Shown here: in pieces, positions 24,536 to 34,794 of the stretch
How positions within the stretch are numbered: position 1 is the first letter of the stretch
Layout of the letters: the number at the start of each line of letters is the position of its first letter
Assembly (NCBI GenBank): GCA_029931535.1
Contig: JAQPZY010001414.1
Span: 1,132,001-1,196,000, forward strand
DNA length: 64,000 nt
Direction: 5' to 3'
DNA from: Margaritifera margaritifera
Taxonomy: Eukaryota; Mollusca; Bivalvia; Unionida; Margaritiferidae
The notes under the pieces: model-generated
What the model saw: the letters and a program-made list of their open reading frames with translations, nothing else
Database searches by the model: none
Told to the model about the DNA's origin: nothing
Position numbers and translations under genes: made by a program

Positions 24536-25325
24536 AAAGATTCGGGATATCTTAATAAAGAGTTTTTAAATTTCCAGTAGCCCTACAATTTATCTCGCCC
24601 GGCATTTTCGTCCTTAAATCCAGTCGTATTAGAGAGTGATCAGATCTGTATCCTACTTCAATACTGAGTTGTTTCACATCACATATCAGTTTATCTGAAT
24701 TCAAGCAAAAATCTAATCTTGCCTGCTAAAGAGGATTTTTGCGTCTCCAAGTAAATCTTTTCTTTTCCGTATTTGACTCTCTTCAGATATCAACTAAATT
24801 TAACTCAGGTGTCATATCTCCCTCTCTAGCTTCAGGATTATTTATATGAACATAATTATCTGTAATTATCTGTATTTATCAGGGTCCATAATTAGGTTTA
24901 AATCGTCTGCCATAATTACTTAAGTATTCTGATGTACCTTTTGAATTGTACTCATTTTAGTTAACATCTCTGTATACACTTCCGGTGACTCACTATTAGG
25001 CCCACATATATGAATCAATAAAAACTTATTTCCTTCTATTATTACGTCAACACTTAATCTATTTCCATTTCTATCTTTTATCAAATCGATTAATTTATAT
25101 TTAAAATTATTTTGTTGAATAAAACTGCAACACCCCTAGACTGGCAGATACAAGATTTAAAAAAAAAATATCCCCGAATAGTTTTCTCCTCTTTTGTTTG
25201 GAAATGTGTGTCCTCTAAAATAAAATTCAGAGCTTTTTTACCGTAAGAAATTTCATAACATCACGCCTTTTAAGGTGATCCCCAAAGCCTTGACAATTTA
25301 TTGATATTATTGAGGTAGCATTATC
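24536..25325 (-). pseudogene. L1/Tx1-like LINE, endonuclease domain
   Basis: The minus strand reads SIISINCQGFGDHLKRRDVM (about 25310), FLLIHICGPNSESPEVYTEM (about 25020), LNLIMDPDK (about 24895), EESNTEKKRFTWRRKNPL (about 24750), QARLDFCLNSDKLICDV and SIEVGYRSDHSLIRLDL (about 24640), an APE-type endonuclease ending with the S-D-H catalytic block. The Asn of the usual GDFN is still present although Gly-Asp-Phe has decayed. Stops occur throughout. Confidence 0.8.
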
Positions 25326-25911
25326 TAGAGTCAAGTCACAGGAATATCTTTAAAAAGTAATAAAAAGTGAAAACACAAATTAACAGGAAAACCTATTTTT
25401 GATAATAATACTACTGAGATCAGGAAGCTTTTAACAGTAAAACATAATCCAAATGTTGTTTTATTTAGAAATGCTTGCTTTGGGGCCGATATTTTAAAAT
25501 TTTGAGGATGGTTGCTCTCCCTGGGAATTCGTGTAGGAAGGAAAGAGAAGATTATTTTCGTTTTGTTGGTTTTATGGCACTTTTAATACATTGTTTGCTA
25601 TATCACACCGAATAAATGGGAACTAAGTGTCTTTCCCAAGGGCACACCAAGGCAGACAACCAGGGCTGGCCTGGGCTAGAAAGAGAAGAGCAAGGAAAAG
25701 ACAGCGTTGCAAATGAGACAGCAACGGCAAGAAATAACATACAAACAGGTAAACAATTGTTTTAAAAATAACCTTTCATACGGAAGCAGAAAACAAAAAG
25801 AGAGGAATATAAGAAAAAGAAAAATACATGGTTAAACCTTCCAGCTCACTATCACCCCAATATTGACAAACAGTATGTCTGATCAATTGCTTGCTACATT
25901 CAGGTTATCAG
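25326..25911. other. No gene recognised
   Basis: Possibly the 5' region of the L1/Tx1-like LINE. No ORF1 motif was recognised. Confidence 0.35.
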
Positions 25912-26061
25912 TACAGTAACTTGATCTGGCTGCTTGTATCAGATCGAGTTTTGATAACGAAAAGACATCGGATCACCTGAAACCCAAAGGGTCAAGCATG
26001 ATCCGATGTCCTTCCGCTATCAAGCGAGATGTAACACAAACATCCAGATAAAGTTACTGTA
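25912..26061. mobile_element. Palindromic mariner-like MITE
   Basis: A 150-bp element is almost entirely one inverted repeat. Outer ends are TACAGTAACTTGATCTGG and a matching CCAGATAAAGTTACTGTA; the inner 12 bp, GACATCGGATCA and TGATCCGATGTC, pair perfectly around a loop of about 23 bases. TA at both ends fits the mariner/Tc1 target duplication. There is no coding capacity. Confidence 0.75.
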
Positions 26062-27896
26062 CTAATGATGTGTTTATTATATACCTTAAACAATTATTTC
26101 ATAAGAAAAAGACAATAGTTATTATTGCTGTTGTTCTTTTACATTGATTCCATCTGCCCATATTATACATAGCGTCTAAATATAGCATAACTGTAGCAGT
26201 TCCTTCACTTGACCGTTGTTAGGCGACGTCATCCGCGACAGAAAGGAATCTCAGTCTGTATCAGATGTGCATGAATCTGATAAAAGATTTCAGATCAGCC
26301 TCGGGGAAAAGTAGCTTTTATCATATGCTGTATATAATGATGGGTATAAAATACAGGTAATTAGCTAAAACTGCTTCAACTAAATCAGAGCTGTCTGAGC
26401 TATCCGCTCCTGCCAAACAAAACAAATACTAAACAAGAAGCAAAATGAGAAAACAAAATACAATGTAGATGACAGTGTATTGTATACAATATGAGTTCAA
26501 GATAATGCAAACGGAAGGAAAACGGAAGACATGGGGACCTATTGGGGGAAAAAAGAAGCAGGGTTCAACTAAACAAGCCTGGGGTAGAAAAAAGAAATGG
26601 CGGAAGTTAAATAACAGTTATTTTTAATTGTAAAATCCAGGGCAGAGATTTTATTGCTAAATAAAATGGAGCCTAGATTAAACTGGGCATATGTTTAGAA
26701 TAAAACCAAAAACAAAAAACAAAACAAAAGAAAACGTAAGTAATGGTATTATTTTTTTTTAAAAACATATTCACCTGGAACAATTTAGATTTATCCCCGA
26801 CAACTTTATGCTTTACTAGAGTATTACTTGTCTATGTAAGGTCAAATTCCATTAAAGTTTACACAATTCTTTATTTTCCATCCCCTTTTCAACTTAATTT
26901 GACTTCATTATCAGCTTTAATTAACCCATAGACAAATACAGCCGCTGATTGGCCTGAATTGGTGCTGCTGGAGGTGGTGGTGGTGGGGGGGGGGGGGGGG
27001 GTCAACTACGATATTTGTAATTCGGTCGAACTACTGAACGATAGTAAATACAAAGTCTGGCCAATTCAAAGCTGAAAAAATAAAAAAAATAAACGCATAA
27101 CGTCTGTTTCTGTTCATCTAATACGGCTCAACGAATGTAAAGTGAAATTATAATACAAACTATCGTCGCTTTCCTACCGAAAAAAACTGGTATCAGTGGT
27201 ACTCAACCTTTGACTTGATGGACAATGTAGAACTGTTGTAATTTTTTCCCCGCTCTAAAGTATCACCATGGGAAAATTGTCATACATACTTTATAAAGTA
27301 TATCATCAAATTTCGCTGAAGTCAAACCCATGGTCAGTTCAAACAGATTTTAGCATGTTTGTATTAAACTATAGGGCCCATTTGGATATAAAAATCCATA
27401 ATTTTACTATGGCGTCATTACTGGCATCAAGCAATCAGAACTCGCTGACTTATTCGATTAGGTAATTGACTCAGGTTTTATCTGTTTAGGCCTTCTACTT
27501 TGACATTGACCATAATCCTTCTAGCCTGCCGTTTTTATTTGAAAGCTAAATATGTACTGCCATTAACATTTTGAAATTTATTCCCATGATTTTTTAAGAT
27601 TAATTTTGAGAAAGTGTATGATTACGGCATTTTAGAATTTTAAGACAAGATGAAAAGTAAAGACCCAGGTAAATACATTATTTTCACCTACTGGAAACGG
27701 GAATTAAACGCAGTGAAGCCCGTATATTAAAATTATGGATTCATTTATGGTATCTCAAACAGTTATCAAAATAGTCTTAATATAATGTTGAATATAACAT
27801 TCAGTGACATCCATCAAGAGAAATGGGCCACTGTTGGTAATGCCCTTTCCCGTATTTAAATTGGTGACGCCATTATGCAGTGGCACTATTTCACCT
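26062..27896. other. No gene recognised; contains a G-run
   Basis: AT-rich DNA without convincing exons. A run of 17 G occurs at 26985-27001, preceded by GGTGGTGGT, the only notable feature. Confidence 0.4.
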
Positions 27897-28541
27897 AAGC
27901 GTAGATACAACGGGGCTAATCACAACCCACGCGTAGATACAATGGGGATAATCTCAACCCACGCGTAGATACAATGGGGCTAATCACAACCCACGCGTAG
28001 ATAAAATGGGGCTAATCACAACCCACGCGTAGATAAAATGGGGCTAATCTCAATCCACGCGTAGATACAATGGGGCTAATCTCAACCCACGCGTAGATAC
28101 AATGGGACTAATCTCAACCCACGCGTATAATCACAACCCACGCGTAGATACAATGGGGCTAATCTCAACCCACGCGTAGATACAATGGGGCTAATCACAA
28201 CCCACGCGTAGGTACAATGGGGCTAATCACAACCCACGCGTAGATACAATGGGGCTAATCACAACCCACGCGTAGATACAATGGGGCTAATTTCAACCCA
28301 CGCGTAGATACAATGGGACTAATCTCAACCCACGCGTATAATCACAACCCACGCGTAGATACAATAGGGCTAATCTCAACCCACGCGTAGATACAATGGG
28401 GCTAATCACAACCCACGCGTAGGTACAATGGGGCTAATCTCAACCCACGCGTAGATACAATGGGGCTAATCTCAACCAACGCGTAGATACAATGGGGCTA
28501 ATCTCAACCCACGCGTAGATACAATGGGGCTAATCTCAACC
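27897..28541. repeat. Minisatellite, 32-bp unit containing ACGCGT
   Basis: About twenty head-to-tail units with the core ACCCACGCGTAGATACAATG and GGGCTAATCTCAA or GGGCTAATCACAA. Two short units (CGCGTATAATCACAACCC) recur at 28122 and 28333, about 211 bp apart within matching neighbours, so a multi-unit block was itself duplicated. CpG-bearing ACGCGT is retained in almost every unit. Confidence 0.97.
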
Positions 28542-29703
28542 GTACTGAATGAAGTAAAACAAAATGTGTCGGTATTTACTGAGCTCGGCACGGTGAGGTA
28601 TTATTTATGAAACAGAATGTGCATGCATGTATCAATTATAGAGTGCTTTCTGTATGCTCACTACAAAGTGAGATGCCTGTATTAACCATAACAGAACTTG
28701 TATTTCTATCCTGGTCACGAAGTAACATCAGGGACCGTACAATAATTGCTGCATGTTAGAGAACATTTTTCATAACGAGGTTAATAAACATGCGTACTTT
28801 TCTTAGGGTAGGCATATTTGCACCAATAAACTACTGTTTGATTTTTAGCATATTAGGGGTAAATAAAAGAAATATTATTTTCAAAAATATAAATTATATT
28901 GTTCATTGAAGAAGCTGAAATTAATCTCCAATTTCATCTGAAGCACACAATGGGCAGAGTCTGTAATTTAAAATCACTTCACTAATTAGGTTACTTGTAT
29001 ATTTCTTTCTCTCCCCCCCCCCCCATTTTAATGTAATCCAGTGCATTAGTTATAAGTTCAGCTGCACCAAGACTATCTTACTTATGCTATGTAATAAGTT
29101 GGACATAACATATCCAAAAATCAGCTTAGGTTATGTGTACTTTCTGGAAATAGTTTCATTTGAATTAAATGACTGGAATTTGTAGTGCAAGTGACCTTTC
29201 CGAATCACACCTGTGTGCTTTGTCACCCTACGCAAAAATCAAGAGGCTGAAGTCAATACAAATTTAATTTATTGTTTAGGCTTTAATGCTACTTTCGATT
29301 GAATGCAAGTCACATTATTCACTGGTTAGTAAATCTCCAGAAAAATTAGGAAGAAACATTTTTGTACGATTTTCTTAGGGATTGCAATAGGATGCAATGA
29401 CAGCCGATTGGCTCAATTAGTGTAGTGATACCTATCAATATTTTTCGTCTTCCTTTTCTATTGGTAACTCGTTATTTTTACTTTTAAATTTCGCCAATAT
29501 AACTCTGAATCTGAAAGATAAGTTCAACTAATAATTCTCAAATTTAACATCATTCTTTAAAATATGATAACATTTTGTCTCTAAAAAATGTTTAATTTGC
29601 CATCGTCTCATTCCACTTTCGTATGACCTGACACTACAATGTACTCGTACTGACTACTAATGATTTAACATTCATACCTTTTTGAATTTAAATATTTATA
29701 CAA
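28542..29703. other. No gene recognised
   Basis: AT-rich DNA with a short C-run near 29012-29023. No exon or named element was recognised. Confidence 0.4.
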
Positions 29704-29767
29704 ATGTGGCACTGGCCCACTTCATCAAATATAACATTTAGACCACTGATATCCATGTATGTTCATA

Positions 29768-29915
29768 TTAACCCATTCGAACATATAAACCGATATGAAC
29801 ATATAAACCCAAATGAACACATAAACCCATATGAACATTTAAACTCATATGAACATATAAACCCATATGAACATATAAACTCATATGAGCATATAAACTC
29901 ACATGAACACCATGG
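29768..29915. repeat. Minisatellite, 18-bp unit
   Basis: About eight units of CATATGAACATATAAACC with variants. Because the unit is a multiple of three, frames on both strands stay open (YEHINP on plus, VHMGLY on minus). The short flanking frames look random, so I treat this as non-coding. Confidence 0.92.
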
Positions 29916-30297
29916 AGTAACAATTTACACAAATACACGTCACACTCCTTTTCCAGAATGAAACAATTAGAGAGTTGACCCAAAATGAAAATCGTAAATC
30001 CTCAAGATTCACAATAAACAGTAACTTAAGCAGTAAATGTACTTTTCTATCATGGAGTAAATATCTAAAAAAAAATCTACATTAATTTGTTCAATCATAT
30101 CTAGATTCTCAAACTTGATATCCATACAAAAGTACACTTGCAGTAGATTGATCGAAGAGTTTCATTCTAAGATCTCTAGGTAAATTCTAAATATAATTAA
30201 AAACAAAGCCCATATCAAAGTGGAAGCATATCTGATACACTTTCAAAAGCTGCACACAAAAAGGACATAGATGTAGTAAATGCGTCAGAGCTGGCCC

Positions 30298-30357
30298 TTT
30301 AGAGAACGGAATGGGTCAGAGCTGGCGTCAGAGAACTGAATGCGTCAGAGCTGGCGG
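30298..30357. repeat. Short imperfect repeat
   Basis: Three spaced copies of GTCAGAGCTGGC with AGAGAACNGAATG between them, a small local duplication. Confidence 0.7.
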
Positions 30358-30783
30358 AAAAATGGTGATCTTGATCAATGTTTTAATAAATACAATACTG
30401 AATGCAAACTAATATGGAGCAAAAATGGCTCAAAAGACAAAAAGAACTGCTGGATCTTAATTGGTAGGCATTGATCGGGTATTGATTTGAAGGAGGTAAC
30501 GTCGGACCACTACTGCTTTACCAGAATATGCTCAGTAACATCTTCAACAAGACTTGATTAGACACATAATGTATTTTAAACCAGCATCCTGCCTGGTTAA
30601 AGAAACTTTTGATAATCCCTTGGTTAAAACACTTTTTGATCATGAACTCAGACCCAATAATTAAACTATGTCAAAGCTCTACACAGGTCTTTAACACTGG
30701 GAGTACTGCTTGCATAGTCACGAAACTGAACCCAATAATTGCACTCTGACTCAAAACGTTCACAAATTAAAAAAGAAACACAG

Positions 30784-30916
<133 letters not shown>

Positions 30917-31142
30917 GGGGAGTACATATAAATATTAACATGTAAATAAGCCTGAAATATATGTGATTCTAACAATGCTCCGAGCAAAGTTATAGTGGAA
31001 TAAGATCTGAGCACGAGTTTGATTGTTATGCTCCAATGTTCTCGTGACTTGGTGGTTTGGCGTCGTATTCTCGAACGTTCTGAGAACAAAACTCAAGCTC
31101 AAGCTACAAGACAGAAAACTGTGACGTTCTGTAACATTGATA

Positions 31143-32893
31143 ATAACAAAATTAGCATCACAATTACGTAGATATGCTACAAGTATCACAATTACGTAGA
31201 TATGCTACAAGTATCACAATTACGTAGGCATACTACAAGTATCACAATTACGTAGGTATGCTACAAGTATCACAATTACGCAGACATGCGACAAGTACCA
31301 CAACGACGCCGGCATGCTACAAGTATCACAATTACTTAGACATACTGCAACTATCACATTACCTAGGTATGCTACAAGTATCACGATGACGTAGGCATGC
31401 TACAAGTATCACAATTACGTAGGCATGCTACAAGCATCACAATGACGTGGGAATGGTACAATTATCACAATTACGTAGGCATACTACAAGTATCACAATT
31501 ATGTAGGCATGCTACAAGTATCACAATGACGTGGGAATGCTACAATTATCGCAATTAAGTAGGCATGCTACAAGTATCACAATGACGTGGGATTGCTACA
31601 ATTATCGCAATTACGATGGCGTACTACAAGTATCACAATTACGATGGCGTACTACAAATATCACAATTATGTAGGCATGCTACAAGTATCACAATTACGT
31701 AGGCATGCTACAAGTATCACAATTACGTAGGCATTCTACAAGTATCACAATTACGTAGGTATGCTACAAGTATCACACTTACTTAGGCATTCTACAAGTG
31801 TCACAATTACGTAGGCATTCTACAAGTATCACAATTACGTAGGTATGCTACAAGTATCACACTTACTTAGGCATTCTACAATTATCACAATTACGTAGGC
31901 ATTCTACAAGTATCACAATTACGTAGGTATGCTACAAGTATCACACTTACTTAGGCATTCTACAATTATCACAATTACGTAGGCTTTCTACAATTATCAC
32001 AATTACGTAGGCATTCTACAATTATCACAATTACGTAGGCATTCTACAATTATCACAATTACGTAGGCATTCTACAATTATCACAATTACGTAGGCATTC
32101 TACAATTATCACATTACGTAGGCATTCTACAAGTGTCACAATTACGTAGGCATTCTACAATTATCACAATTACGTAGGCATTCTACAATTATCACAATTA
32201 CGCAGGCATTCTACAAGTGTCACAATTACGTAGGCATTCTACAATTATCACAATTACGTAGCCATTCTACAATTATCACAATTACGTAGGCATTCTACAA
32301 GTATCACAATTACGTAGGCATTCTACAAGTATCACAATTACGTAGGCATTCTACAAGTATCACAATTACGTAGGCATTCTACAAGTATCACAATTACGTA
32401 GGCATTCTACAATTATCACAATTACGTAGGCATTCTACAATTATCACAATTACGTAGGCATTCTACAAGTGTCACAATTACGTTGGCATTCTACAATTAT
32501 CACAATTACGTAGGTATGCTACAAGTGTCACAATTACGTAGGCATTCTACAATTATCACAATTACGTAGCCATTCTACAATTATCACAATTACGTAGGCA
32601 TTCTACAATTATCACAATTACGTAGGCATTCTACAATTATCACAATTACGTAGGTATGCTACAAGTATCACAATTACGTAGGCATTCTACAAGTATCACA
32701 ATTACGTAGGTATGCTACAAGTGTCACAATTACGTAGGCATTCTACAATTATCACAATTACGTAGGCATTCTACAATTATCACAATTACGTAGGCATTCT
32801 ACAAGTATCACAATTACGTAGGCATTCTACAAGTATCACAATTACGTAGGCATTCTACAAGTATCACAATTACGTAGGCATTCTACAAGTATT
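31143..32893. repeat. Minisatellite, 28-bp unit, about 62 copies
   Basis: Units follow CACAATTACGTAGGCATTCT plus ACAAGTAT or ACAATTAT. The left 600 bp is diverged (GATGCTAC, GATGGCGTAC, GACGTGGGAATG variants) while the right 1.1 kb is nearly uniform, so amplification has been most recent on the right. There are no unique spacers, so this is not a CRISPR-like array. The immediate flanks (about 31060-31105 and 32905-32960) are imperfect inverted copies of each other around ACTCAAGCT/AGCTTGAGT. Confidence 0.97.
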
Positions 32894-33239
32894 GCATCTG
32901 ACTTTGAGGTTTGAGTTTTAGCTTGAGTTTCTTACTCTAAACGTTTATAGAATAAAAGACCAGAGTATCCTGATTGGAAAACAATGGGATGAACTGAAAA
33001 AAGAGGGAGTACATTAGTGGACATACAATTTTTATATTTGAGGCAAATCAATAATCTCAGTGATAAATATTATTTGCTATAATTGTTAGACCTGCTCGTT
33101 TTATTCTTAACTTTTGAATATGAAAATTCTTTATTTCTGTCCGCTGGTTACCGGATATCTTTCTTGCCAACTAGGTCTTTTTTCCTTATAAATGTTTGGG
33201 GGAAAAAAACATCCACAGGATTCAGAGTTTCAGAAACTA

Positions 33240-33352
33240 AGGGTCCAGGGCTAGTTACTGAGGGTCCAGAGCTAGTTACTTAGGGTCCAGAGCTAGTTAC
33301 TTAGGGTCCAGAGCTAGTTACTGAGGGTCCAGGGCTAGTTACTGAGGGTCCA
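33240..33352. repeat. Minisatellite, 21-bp unit
   Basis: About five and a half units of GGGTCCAGAGCTAGTTACT plus TA or GA at exact 21-bp spacing (33241, 33262, 33283, 33304, 33325, 33346). Confidence 0.95.
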
Positions 33353-34257
33353 TAGGATGCAGAGTCCTAGAACACTGTGGTCCAACACTTGCATCTAAAG
33401 GTCAAGGATGCGCTGGAAGCGCTTACAGAGAGCATTATCTAAGTTGGGGTCCATTGATGTCTTCGAAATTTGACGAAAACTAAGCGGAGTATGCATTTGT
33501 ATGATCTTGCAAATTTTATTGTTGTATATCAATAATCAAGAGAATTATTTATTGTCACAACTTGAAGTCTGAGCACAAGCTCATGCTCAAAACTGAGCAC
33601 AATCTCGTGCTCAGAAAGTTCCATACAAACCTCCCGGCATGGGCGTGTATCCTCGACTAATTATTTTAAGAACGAACCCCCAGCTCAAGATTTCAATTAT
33701 AAATATGTACTCGAAATGTAAGTATTTGATTTATAGTTTTTGAGCTTAAAGAGGCACTACCCGTATTTATCGGCCTTACGAAAATGAACTTTTGATTTCC
33801 AGTATTTGGTTGCTCTCCAAAAGTTACGAACTTTGTCCTTTTCAGAATCATTAAAACTTAGCGGTTAGGATGTACAAGGTGTTTAAATTTTTTAAAATAT
33901 TTTTGCTCGACCCGCAAAAAAATGCCGATTTCCAAATTAACTTTCCTAACTGCATACGATATCGAGCGATAACAGCTCCCGCTTTGAACCCCGATTCTCT
34001 GTCGGTAACCTCTTGAAATCTAACCTTTTTGAGCGAACAAAAAGCAGCGATAGAAACAAAAGGAAAGAGAAAAGTCAGAAAAAAATACCTGGGTATAGGA
34101 CAGTTGGGATATAAATCAGATGTTTCGGTCTAATTTCAAAGTGAACGACGAAATATTGGCAGGACATCAGATTGTTTATATTTTCTTGCATCAACACTTG
34201 CTTTTGTTTGTATATTCCCTGGAGCAATTCAAATTGTATCACAATGGCGCAGAATGA
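33353..34257. other. No gene recognised
   Basis: A block at 33570-33620 repeats GAGCACAA and GCTCATGCTC words, echoing GAGCACGAG near 31009. Otherwise nothing was recognised in this stretch. Confidence 0.35.
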
Positions 34258-34262
34258 CTTGA

Positions 34263-34679
34263 TACACAGAAATGGCCCTGTTTTTACAGTGTCGGACTGG
34301 GTACACAGAAATGGCCCTGTTTTTACAGTGTCGGACTGGGTACACAGAAATGGCCCTGTTTTTACAGTGTCGGACTGGGTACACAGAAATGGCCCTGTTT
34401 TTACAGTGTCGGACTGGGTACACAGAAATGGCCCTGTTTTTACAGTGTCGGACTGGGTACACAGAAATGGCCCTGTTTTTACAGTGTCGGACTGGGTACA
34501 CAGAAATGGCCCTGTTTTTACAGCGTCGGACTGGGTACACAGAAATGGCCCTGTTTTTACAGCGTCGGACTGGGTACACAGAAATGGCCCTGTTTTAACA
34601 GTGTCGGACTGGGTACACAGAAATGGCCCCGTTTTTACAGCGTCGGACTGGGTACACAGAAATGGCCCTGTATTTGCAG
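34263..34679. repeat. Minisatellite, 39-bp unit with a splice-acceptor-like core
   Basis: Eleven head-to-tail units of exactly 39 bp, each TACACAGAAATGGCCCTG, TTTTTACAG, then TGTCGGACTGGG. Because 39 is a multiple of three, all units are open in several frames (13-residue repeat VHRNGPVFTVSDW on plus). Each unit contains a short pyrimidine tract plus ACAG, i.e. an acceptor-like sequence. The last, diverged unit reads CCTGTATTTGCAG|AGTCAGACTAG and serves as the acceptor of putative exon 3. The array therefore looks like amplification of an intron 3' end. Confidence 0.95.
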
Positions 34680-34790
34680 AGTCAGACTAGAGCAACAATT
34701 TGAATCTGCCGTTAAATCAGGCCGCCCTACCAATTATAAGATTACCCAAAAACCCGCGGCCTATCTGCCATCGGTCAGATTGCCAGATGT
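34680..34790 (+). CDS. Putative exon 3 of the MGC-type gene
   Basis: After the acceptor TATTTGCAG (34671-34679) the frame reads VRLEQQFESAVKSGRPTNYK, ITQKPAAYLPSVRLPDV and then either splices at a consensus donor (GATGT|GTGAGT, 34790/34791) or ends at TGA 34792-34794. Codon usage and composition look protein-like, unlike the flanks. It accepts phase 2 from the 16130 donor of exon 2. An alternative acceptor two bases further (exon from 34682) fits the 16126 donor. If terminal, the protein would be about 120 residues. No domain was recognised. Linkage to exons 1 and 2 is by phase only and needs transcript evidence. Confidence 0.45.
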
Positions 34791-34794
34791 GTGA

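Larger units (their letters stand above)
17480..25325 (-). mobile_element. L1/Tx1-like LINE ORF2 remnant with three nested insertions
   Basis: On the minus strand the sequence carries an endonuclease (25325-24536), reverse transcriptase (22045-19984) and post-RT region (19705-17729) in the expected order. The coding path is broken by a CR1-like LINE (22046-24535), a probable solo LTR (20447-21178) and a tRNA-headed SINE (19721-19968). LINE homology resumes exactly on the other side of each insert. The outer limits are approximate: the left end is placed in A/T-rich DNA with TTATTATTA near 17510, and the right end at the endonuclease start. No ORF1 was recognised to the right. Confidence 0.75.

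Noticed and set aside
29704..29983. Frames on both strands across the 18-bp repeat
   Set aside because: The 18-bp unit keeps all phases periodic; flanking sequence has no coding signal.
31143..32893. CRISPR-like regularity of a 28-bp repeat
   Set aside because: Units are directly adjacent with no unique spacers, no cas genes are present, and the context is eukaryotic. It is a minisatellite.
34172..34690. 172-codon plus-strand frame with a 13-residue repeat
   Set aside because: The frame is open only because the 39-bp unit is a multiple of three; other frames, including one on the minus strand, are open too. Reported as a minisatellite, with coding use left to transcript evidence.
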